A DNA stretch of 43,375 nt from the NCBI GenBank assembly GCA_001275005.1, contig JWZX01002168.1, positions 1 through 43,375 of the forward strand, written 5' to 3'. Every line of letters begins with the position of its first letter. Position 1 is the first letter of the stretch. The position numbers and the translations under genes were made by a program. Shown here piece by piece: positions 34,101-42,700 of the stretch. This DNA is from Chrysochromulina tobinii (taxonomy: Eukaryota; Haptophyta; Prymnesiales; Chrysochromulinaceae). Below the pieces are notes generated by a model that saw only the letters and a list, made by a program, of their open reading frames with translations, made no database searches and was not told the origin of the DNA.

Positions 34101-36221
34101 TCGTCCTCCTCGGTCTCGGGCGCGCGCCGACGGCGAGCCGCCTCGGCCGGCGCCGTCTTGGGCGCCTCCTCGGCCGGCTTGGGCGCCGTGGCGGGCGTTT
34201 TGGACGCGTTCTCGACCGCTTTGAGGGCCGCGATGGCGGTGATCATGCACGTGAGCTGGCCGACAGGCTCCTTCTCACCGGTGCGACGGATGGCCAGCGG
34301 GCCCGAGTGGTCCTTGCCATCGGAGACGAGCTGCTCGAGCGAGCAGCGCGCCACGCCGATCTCGCCCTCGGGCAGCTCCTTGCCCTTCTCATCGCAGGCG
34401 AGCACGACGAACTGCACCTCTGAATCCTCGGTTTCATCAGAATCGAGCGCCTCGAGATACCTAATTAGGGACATGGGGCGCTGTGGGGTGAGCGCTTGCA
34501 TGCAAGGAGACGCAGGCCATCAGTGGCAATCAACGTACGTGAGACGCAGCGCTGGTTGTGCGCGCGCGTGCATGCAAGTCAGGTCATCAACGGGCAGGTC
34601 ATCAGTGGCAATCAACGTACTTGAGCGCGAGCTTCGACTCCGGTCCGGCGAGGTAGTCTCTCTCAAACGAGAGTGGCGCACTCGCCTTCGCACCGAGCTT
34701 GCTCGGGGCCGTGCGCAGGTTCTCCTTGTCGGTAGCAAGCATATCAATCTCGACACGAATGTACGTCACCTTCTGCGGCTTGGCGTCGGCCGCGGCTCCT
34801 TTGCCCTTGTTCGCCGCCGGCAGCGTCGCGCCCGACTCGGCGAGTGTCACGGACGAGAGCGCGACGCGAACCGACGGAACGCCACTCAGAGCCGTGGCAG
34901 CCACGGCGGCGCCCTTGCCGCCACTCAGGCTCAGGATGCTCCTCTTCTTGCCGCCTTCGTCGGGCGCCGTGTCGTCTTCCTCGGCGTCGAGGCCGCGCAG
35001 CACCGCCAGGCACTCGACCGTGCACGTGAGCGTGCCGAGCGGCTGCGGATTCGTGTGGAGGCGGACATCAGAGCTCATCAGAGGCCGTCCTTAGAGGTCC
35101 TCAGAGGCAATCAGAGGTCATCTGAGGCCATCATCAGAGGTCCTCAGATGTCCTCAGAGGCCATCAGAGGCCATCAGAGGCCATCTGAGGCCAGCAGAAG
35201 GCCATCAGCGCACCTGCGGACTCTTGTCAAGGGAAAGGATCGGCAGCTCGCTCTCCTCATCCTCGACGTCGCGCAGCCCGTCGATCGACTTGCTCAGGTC
35301 CACCTCGGCCGTGCCCAGAGGCGTCGCCTTGCCCCCCTTCTTGACCGAATCCACGTAGATGCGCAGCTTCAGGCTCGACTGTCGTCGCGCCTTCATCAGC
35401 GCAGTGCAAAGCGCCGTGCCGGGCGGCACCGGCCACGTCGCGTCAAACTCCAGAGCCGCCACGCTGTCCGTGAGCGGGAGCGCCGGGCACGAGATGGGTT
35501 GGAGCAGCCCGGGCGGCACGCCCACCACCTCGCAGCGCAGCGCTGCGTATTCGACAGCCAGGGCCTTTGGGCTCTTGGCATCAAGAGCGAGCTCTGTCGC
35601 CTTGAGCACGAGCACCTGACGGCTCTTGGTAGCCTTGGCGGCGACGTCGGCGGCGGCGGCCTCCATCGCGTCGGCCTTGAGCGCCGTCATCGCAGCGAGC
35701 GAGTGCGTCGTGAGCGTGAGCTCTCCCACCTGGCTGCTCGCGGCATCCCGCACGGGCAGCGACTCCCCGTGCACCTCCTGCTTGTTGTGGAGGATCGTCT
35801 CGAGACGAAAGACGGCCGTGCCGAGGAGCGTCTCCTTGGCCGCAGCCGAATCTTTCTTCGCCGACGTGGTGGGTGCGTCCTCGTTCACGCCGTAGACGTT
35901 GATGAGCACCTCGCTATCCTCATCTTCATCGGTCAGCAGTGCGGCGATGAGCGCTTCGCGCACCGGGTTGTCGCTGCCACTCGAGCCGATTTCGTACTTG
36001 CAAAGCCAGTTGACCTTGGCCTCGCCAAGCTTGAGAACCACGGCCGCCGACCGCTTGAGCTCGTCCTCTTGCCCGGGCATGTCCAACTCGACGATCACCT
36101 TCTTGCCATCGTACCGCTGTGCGAGCTTGCTGGTGAGCGAGACGCTCACCACCGTGAGCTCGATTTTCGCGTCGGCCGGCGTGCGCGCGCCGAAGAGAGA
36201 GATGCGCGACACTGCTTTCAT
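25145..36221 (-). CDS. Giant protein with at least twelve RPGRIP1-C-terminal-like C2 repeats, 13 exons
   Basis: Minus-strand exons: 36221-35214, 35042-34621, 34460-33782, 33698-33035, 32933-32647, 32439-32215, 32095-31907, 31735-31631, 31472-29814, 29708-28848, 28753-28174, 27981-25757, 25507-25145; 3088 residues, every junction in frame. The start MKAVSRISLFGART is the first ATG. A unit of about 160-200 residues recurs: LRVELDMLGV..., (D/E)DSEVQFVVLA, (G/E)xGVARxSLEQLVxxGKD, xxGELTCTVxAIAAL. This pattern resembles the C2 domain at the RPGRIP1/RPGRIP1L C terminus, which binds ciliary transition-zone partners. I count twelve clear units plus decayed ones near the C terminus. Linkers are charged or Pro/Ala-rich; one has RDRDRDR repeats (27030-27100). 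A ciliary or haptonemal scaffold is inferred. All twelve introns are repeat-built; introns 7 and 12 are GC-AG. Confidence 0.85.
25508..25756 (-). repeat. C2 gene intron 12: GC-AG, three donor copies
   Basis: The exon ends GCCGAGCAG and the intron starts GCGAGTGTCGTTAATTGCC. The block GAGCAG|GCGAGTGTCG... occurs at the exon border and twice inside the intron. The copy near 25680 matches over about 46 nt including ggagtcgcgaccgcg. The acceptor is CTCCACGAGCAG before GCGGCC. Confidence 0.9.
27982..28173 (-). repeat. C2 gene intron 11: long decamer array
   Basis: The donor is GTGAGATTCG, followed by about fifteen TGATTGCCAC / TGATGGCCTC units and the acceptor ACGCCGCAG. Exon duplication is limited to GGTGAG at both borders. 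Phase 1. Confidence 0.92.
28754..28847 (-). repeat. C2 gene intron 10
   Basis: The donor is GTGCGATGCG. Five TGATGACCTC/TGAGGACCTC-type units follow and the acceptor is TTCTCCACAG. Only GATGCG is shared by the intron start and next exon. Confidence 0.9.
29709..29813 (-). repeat. C2 gene intron 9: 12-nt exon copy
   Basis: The intron begins GTGGGCCTCGGGGGG; the next exon begins GTGGGCCTCGGGCG. Degenerate TGATNNCC units follow and the acceptor is CCTTCCTCAG. Confidence 0.9.
31473..31630 (-). repeat. C2 gene intron 8: triplicated donor and shared 3' module
   Basis: A 36-nt unit (CACCGAGCTCGGG|GTGAGTG...) occurs three times in a row, the first at the real exon border. The 3' part (31473-31518) is almost identical to the 3' parts of introns 3 and 6 and ends CGCCCCTCATCAG. 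Confidence 0.93.
31736..31906 (-). repeat. C2 gene intron 7: GC-AG, three exon copies
   Basis: The exon ends CTTCGTCAG and the intron starts GCGAGTGCCACTGATGACC. GGACGCCGCTTCGTCAGGCG is present at the donor side, in mid intron and at the acceptor side. The two upstream copies are identical for about 45 nt. No GT donor gives a joined frame. Confidence 0.9.
32096..32214 (-). repeat. C2 gene intron 6: exon copy and shared 3' module
   Basis: The intron begins GTGCAGTTTACGGCGATCCG and the next exon GTGACGCTGACGGCGATCCG; the last 15 nt of the block (ACGGCGATCCGACTC) are identical. The 3' half matches introns 3 and 8. Confidence 0.92.
32440..32646 (-). repeat. C2 gene intron 5
   Basis: The donor is the weak GTCGTTACCG after CAA; the acceptor is CCCCCCTCATCAG. 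Inside are TGAGTGCACCTC units, an internal CTCCCTCATCAG acceptor-like site (32508-32519) and a short stretch after it sharing GCCCAA with the exon end. A micro-exon there cannot be excluded. Confidence 0.7.
32934..33034 (-). repeat. C2 gene intron 4: exact 14-nt flanking duplication
   Basis: CGGCCGAAG|GTTCG stands at both borders, with the AG|GT splice point inside it. Between them are TGATTGCCAC/TGATTGCTAC units. Confidence 0.92.
33699..33781 (-). repeat. C2 gene intron 3: exact 20-nt exon copy
   Basis: The intron's first 20 nt (GTGAGCATGGGATCGCTCAC) are identical to the first 20 nt of the next exon. Four TGATT/TGATG units follow, then the shared 3' module ending CGCCCCTCATCAG. Confidence 0.95.
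34461..34620 (-). repeat. C2 gene intron 2
   Basis: The donor GTACGTTGATTGCCACTGAT recurs about 80 nt downstream inside the intron. Two TTGCATGCA stretches follow. The acceptor is CCCTAATTAG before GTATCTC. Phase 2. Confidence 0.88.
35043..35213 (-). repeat. C2 gene intron 1
   Basis: The donor GTGCGCTGATGGCC matches the start of TBC introns 5 and 6 (GTGCGCTGAT). About fifteen TGATGGCCTC/TGAGGACCTC units fill it. TCCGCAG ends both the exon and the intron. Confidence 0.92.
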
Positions 36222-36709
36222 CTTGGCCGCTGCCTGGCTCTCGCGGCGGCAGCCGCGAGTGTGTCGAGTACTTCCACCGGTGCCTCTCCCTCCACTCACT
36301 GCTGATGATGAACGCAATCAAAAGTTTGCTTCTAAAGCAGGACCGCCATCTCGACCTCCTCGATGGTCTCAACGAGGGAGGATTCTGGCTCTGTGCTGTC
36401 TCTTAGTCTAACACTTAGTTAATTTGTGATGCCGTTGGCCGGTCATGCGCCAATGGCAATGTGCGCCTGTCATTCGCATGGTAGGATCCTTCGTGTGTGT
36501 CTGCGAGCGAGATGAAATCGGAGATACAGGCGGTGTCGCACACCGAAAATCGACGCCACACTCACCGCTCCACGCCACAGGCGTATGATACTTCATGACT
36601 TACTTTTAATCACGCATTACCGTACCATAAAGGTCGCGTCGTTCTGCACGCCTCAGAGTCCAGAAGCAGGCTTCGTTCTCGTCACTGACTCACACTCCGC
36701 TATGATGCG
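36222..36709. other. Intergenic region between the two giant genes
   Basis: This 488-nt region should hold the C2-gene promoter/5' UTR and the 3' UTR of the receptor-kinase gene. It is of lower GC between 36390 and 36720. No repeat array, RNA gene or open frame with protein features is seen. Confidence 0.55.
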
Positions 36710-39700
36710 CTAAGCATACAAGTGTCCGTCTTCCACTTGGCCATCCCCGAGTGGCGGCTTCCTGGTGCCTTCGGCCGGGGAGCCGAAAAAGAATGTTGCC
36801 AAGGAGGTCCCCCAATTGGAGATGGAAGCATTGGTTGGCGACGCGGATGCGCCCGACTGTCTCAGAACATCAGCTCGAAGCAGCTTGGTCGAGGGGCTCG
36901 AAGCACGCAACTCGCCCTGTATGTGCTCGAGCTCGTCCACGATAAAAGGGAACGCAGGCCGTTGAACAGGATTGGTCTTGAGGCACCGGGTGGTAAGCGC
37001 GAGGATGCCAGGTGGGCAGCCGGCCACTTTGCGCAGCTGGTCGAGCGGGGTCGCTTGCCCATTGACAATAATCGCCATGAGCGCGCGCAAGTCTTCCTCC
37101 GGAGGCGTTCCAGCGGGCAGTCTCACATGGCTGTACGGTATGGATCGCGTCCCCATGTGTGCGAGCATGCATCCAAAGCTCCACACGTCCGTGGGCTTGG
37201 CTTTTGCGCCCGAGGTGAGCGCAATGGCCTCGGGAGCCATGTAAGGCGGCGTGCCCGCGGCCCCCTCCGCCTGCCCGGCGTACTTGGTGAGTGCGGTGCC
37301 AAAGTCAGCCACCTTGGCGACCCAATGCTCCGTGAGTAACACGTTGCCAGGCTTCAGGTCGCGATGGACCACGCCCATCGCATGCAGGTACGCCATGCCC
37401 TTGGCCACATCGAGGGCGACGTGGATGAGAGATGCCTCCCACGTGGCGAGCTGCTCGCGCTGCCGGTGGTGGTGCAGCACATCGAGCAACGAGGCGGGCA
37501 TGAGCTCCATCAGAATGCCCGTCTTCCCATCGTCGTCGTCGTGTGCGATGCCCATGGTGAGGAGCACATTGGGGTGGTGCAGGAGCATGGTGAGCTCGAA
37601 CTCGTTCTTTAGCTCTTGTAGGGCCGCCGGCGTGGTCGCCGCCCGTAGGCTCTTGATGGCGCATGGGGTCGAGTTCCACACGGCCACACGCACCTCGCCG
37701 AAGCTGCCCGCTCCGAGTCTCTCTTTCAGAGTCAGCTCTTTCCAGCTCAAGCGTTTGACCACGGTCATCGTACCTCCCGCCAGGCTCGACATCTCAGTGC
37801 CCTCTGGGATGGGCGCGGAGTGTTGATTGCCCGGCAGTGAGCCGAGTGTGCGCATGCGCGTGCGGCCGGGGCCCTCGATGGAGACCCTCTCGTTGATTAG
37901 ATCCTTGTGTGATCGCCGATTGTTGGTGGGATCGCGCACTGACGTGGGGTATTCGTGCGTGAGCTTGTCGGACGACGCAAACAACGGATCCTTGGTGACC
38001 TCGCGCAGGTCGCGCTGGGCAGCCGCCGACGCAGCCACCGCACTCGTTTCCGCCTCCGCCGTGCCCTTCACGTTAACGGCAGGAGCGGAGGCCTTGGCGA
38101 TGGTGGCTTGGGGGGCGGGTTTGGGATTGGGAGCCTTCGGTACGACCGTCAGTGTGGGCACAACGTGGACGGTGTGCGTTGGCTCGGACACGTGGAGGAT
38201 GGGGAACTTGTTCATCGGGAACAAGGGCGGCAAGGTCTCCTCGTGGGAGGTGAGCGGCCAACATGCCCATCCTCCTCGTGTCAACGAAGGCTCCTTGCGG
38301 TCTCGCGACCTGCGCGCCTCGCCCAGCTGTTCGGTGCGCGCGCGCACGAGGTCCTCCGTCCTGAGATTATGGAGCTCGGCGCGCTTCTGATCAAACTGAA
38401 CCGCGATAGAGTCCTCAAAGTCGGAGAGCAGCTGGACAACAACCTTCCGGTCGGCGTTCCCGGTGAAGAAGATCCGCTTCAAGCGCAGCTTCTTCTTGCA
38501 CTGGCGAAGGAGGTGCTCCGGCGACTGCACGACCACCACCTCACGCGGGGCGATGCGAAGCTTGCGGACGGGACGGCCAGCACCATCTTTCCACAACTTG
38601 GGCGCGATCACGCTCTCTGTGCACTCGACTCCATCGACTGCGAGGATGAGGTCGCCCGCGCGCAAGCCTGCTTTAAATGCCGGCGAGTTCGGATCCACGA
38701 CAACCACCTTGTTGGGTTCGAAGGTCGGAAAAAAGGTCGCACCAACCCTTTCGTTCGGGTTTTTCAATTGAAGGGTGAGGTCGATCACGTCGATATTGAT
38801 GAGCTTCGGACCGCTCGCCTCCGCCTGCTTAAGCTCGTCCGAAAGGTCCTCGCCGCTCTGCTTGAGCTGCGTGAGATGCGTGAGCACAATCGAGGCAGCG
38901 GACGTCTCAAAGGTCGGCCACCCTCGCGAGCCGTACGGCCGCAAGTTGTACATTGGGTACACCACGCGGGCCTTGCGACGAAGCGGGTAGCCGCGCACGT
39001 TCAGTAAGCGCGCGGCGCGTGCCGCCCTCTGGTCGTAGATACGCACCACAACCTCACCACCCCGCCCCTTCTTCTCGCAGGCCAGCACGCGGTCGCCCAA
39101 CTCCATCTGCAGCTCCTCGAGCGACTTGTCCTTGAGCGACTTGTCTTGAACGACGAAAACGGTCCCCGTGCGCTCAGAGACGAGCTCGCTCGGCGCGACG
39201 TCGTCACTACCGAGCTTGCCAGGCGGGTTCGTGAGCTGCAGCACACAGGTGCCTGTGGCCGACGCGTAGAGGCAGCCCATGACGGAGAGGCCGCGGCAAA
39301 ACTTGAGCTCATTCTCGAAGACGTGCTCGCCCATCAGCTGTGGCTCCTTGCCGCCGCACATGCCCACGAGCTTGGGATTGTGCCGTGCCTTCTCGGCGTC
39401 GCCCTCCTTGCGGAAGCGCACGAAGCCTTCGGCAGAGACTGCCTCGTCGAAGCGGTACACACCCCTGAGGTAACGTCCGTGGAAGAGCACACTGACGTGA
39501 TCGCTCAGGCCGAGGCTCTTAAAGTCCGCAATGGAGACGAGCTCCCACTTGTTTTCCTCGCACAGGGAGACGAGCTCGTCGACGCAAACCTGCGCCTCGT
39601 CCTCCGTGGCGACGCGCTCCAACTCAAACCTGAGCACTGTGAGCGGGCCCTGAAAGACCACCTCGGACCCGAAGCGCAGCGCGATCGCCCCCGGGGCGTG

Positions 39701-42700
39701 CCACGACGGCCATGCAAAGGGCTGCGGGATGCACGCAAAGTCCACGAAGAGACCGTAGTCGCCGCTTCTGCCCCTATCCACATTCAAGTAGCTGCGAATC
39801 TTTTCGAGGGTGCGGCCATCTGGGTCGTTCATGCCCGTGCGCCAGCAGTAGCTGAGGACGCGAACGCCGCGGTGCCCCTTTTCAAAAAGGACCACGGCAT
39901 CCTTGGGCTTAAGGAAAGCTTTTTCCGGCATGTCCTGGCAGCGTGGCAGAAAGTGCTTTCCCAAGACAATTTCGATGTCCTTGGCCCCAAGCTCAGCCAG
40001 CCTCTCCTTAACCGCCTCGGCCTTGCGGCGCAGGCCGACTGCGGTGAGCGGGGCGACTTCGTCAAACGTGCTGAGGTGGAAGGTGACCACAACTGTAGTC
40101 ATGTGCCCAGCGGACGACAAATTCTCGAGTTGTATCTCCGCCAGGGCAGCCACCTCCGGAGGAGAGGAAGGCGTCCACCGCCACCTCCTCCACCGCGGCC
40201 GCACTGGCGAGGCTGGCGAGGCCGTGACAGCAACTGTATCCGGATGGGAGCTCGGCAGAGTGCTTGACGCGGCCTTGGGTGGAGGTGGCGGGCCGTTCAA
40301 GGTGGCACGCCTCGGCATTGACCTGGCCAGGGGCGCGCTGCTCCGTGGTGCAAGCGCCATCGAGCTTTGAGAGGGCGAAGCATTCGTGCGCTCGCTCACG
40401 ACCGTCCGAATAGCGACGAGCTCTGCGGCGGCGAGGCGGTCGCGTTGTTCTTTTTGCTCTTGCTCAGCCAGCGAAGCAGAGATAGCGAGCGCCAGCTCGA
40501 GCTCTTCCTGCTCATGCCTCATCCTCGCGCCAGCTCGAGCTCTTCCGCCACCCTGTCGGTGACCACCCGCTCCGGCCAGCTCGAGCTGCACCTCCGCCAG
40601 GGCAGCCACCTCCGGAGGAGAGGGAGGCGGCGACAGCGAGGCTGCCGACGCCGCCTCCACCGTGATGCAGATGGACGAGGTCCCGCAGTGCGTTGCCAAC
40701 CGTCGAACCAGCGTGCTCCTCGGCTTGTTGGAAGCGACGCGTGCCACCACCTTGGTGACGCGCGGCAGCTGCTCATCCGAGTGCGCGGAGTCTAGCAGCC
40801 ACGCACAGTTGATGAGGCGCACCGCGCCGTCGCGGAGGGCGTCCACGATCGGCTGGTCGATGATCTGAGCCGCCTCCATTTTTCCTTCAAGCATCTGCAC
40901 CAGCCCGTGCTGCAGGTAATTTTGCTGGATATACCAACGCTCAAGCGCAATATTGATGCCGACGAAAAGCACCACTCCGACTACGGAGACGATGAGCAGC
41001 GCGCCAAGGCCCAGCTCGAACGCCAGCCGAATGGACCCGTCCTGCACCGTGCCGTCGCGCGTGAGTGCGCCGTACACGCAGGCGCCGACGATGGCCAGGA
41101 TGTCGACCGCGTAGAGGAAGGTCTCGAGCCAATGCTGCTGACGCATCTCGTACGGCTGACGCCAGGCCTGCAGCCACCAGAAGCCGCCTAGGACGGCGAT
41201 CGCAAGCGCGGCAAAGACGAAGCGTGCGGTCCGGAGCGCTTCGTACGGCGAGAACCACATCAAGCAGTCCATGGCGAAGGATACGAGGAAGAGGAGCCCC
41301 TGCCGCGCCCACACGACGAGCTGCCACTGCGAGCGGAGCGGCCACCGCGCACCTCCCAGGCCGTCGTCGCTCTCGTACCGCTCGGTCAGGTAGCGCACCG
41401 CCTCCGCCGCGCTGCGCGCCCGTTTCTGCAGCTGCACAGCCTCTGCCCTCGCCACCCTCGCCGCCCGAGTCACATCCCGTGTCACATCGTGGGGGTGTAG
41501 CCATCCGCTCACCTCCCCGTTGTCATAGGTGACCTTGTATGGGTTACTAGTCCTGTTGTCGGACGTGATCTTGCCTCGCCTGCCATTAACCATGACGTAT
41601 GCACCCATCTCAATGCGGCCGGTGGGCGCTGGAGCTGCCTTCGCCGCTGCCGCCTTCTCTTTTGCTGAAGCCGCGTTCTCCGCCATCATCCGGGCCTCGC
41701 GCAGCAGCCGGTGGAAGCGCCAGAGCAGGAAGAGCCAAAAGAGCCAGAGGAGCGGCGCCACGAGGCGGGCGATGATCAGCCGAGTCTGGTCCTCGTCGTA
41801 GCGCATGAAGAGGGTCACGCTCGCACGGAGGCCGAAAGTGAAGAGAAAGCTGAAGAGCATGCTCAGAACGTCTTCGGCCCACGCCTTACGCGCGCACCGC
41901 GCGACGAGCCAGGCGCCCACGAGCGGCATCAGCACGCCGGCGGTCTCCGCGTAGCTCAGCAGCGCCTTGAGCACCGGGTCGGTCAGGATGCACGGCAAAG
42001 GGATGTAGCCCATGAGCGGCAGGTTGATCCCCGCAAGGATCTGCTGGATGATGAGCGGCCAGCCAAGCTGCAAGCTGCCGATGATGGCGAGCGTCTGCAG
42101 GTGGCCCCAGAGGATCATGATCGAGGCGACGTGGGTCTTGGCGTGCTCTGGGTACTTGCGCACGAAGTACCTGAAGACGCCCACGAGCAGCACAAGGAGC
42201 AGCACGATGCCCGCCATGCCGCCGGCGATGCCGAAGATCTCGAGCGGCGTCGGGCAGCGCACGCAACCGAGGCCGTCGAGCTCCACCTCGTAGCGCTGGC
42301 CCTGGCGGTTGAAGGCGCTGCAGCCAATGGGCGGGACACCCGAGCACTGCTCCGCGCCGAGCGTCTGGCAGCGCTGCCAGATCCGGCTGATCGCAACGGC
42401 GGACTCGGCGGCCGTCGGGTCGTCAAAGGCGTTGTTGGCGAGGCGCAGCGGCGCCAGTGACCTGAGGCGATCAAGGAGCCACTCGGGCACGCGGCCGGAG
42501 ACGCCGCCCTCGTCGTCCCACGAGCGCGTCTGCGTCAGGTCGAGGTAGGTGAGGCGCGGCCAGCAGTCGGCGGCGGAGGGAAGGCTGCCAGTGAGCGCGT
42601 TGCCCGAGAGGTCGAGGTGCTGCAGAAAGGGCAGCTCGCAGATCGCGCTGTCGAGTGAGCCGATCAGGTTGTTGGACGGGAGCAGCACCTTGACGACGAC

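Noticed and set aside
25721-36317. Several separate C2-domain genes instead of one
   Set aside because: Every open segment ends in a repeat-built intron and joins in frame within a domain; no ATG or promoter gap separates them.
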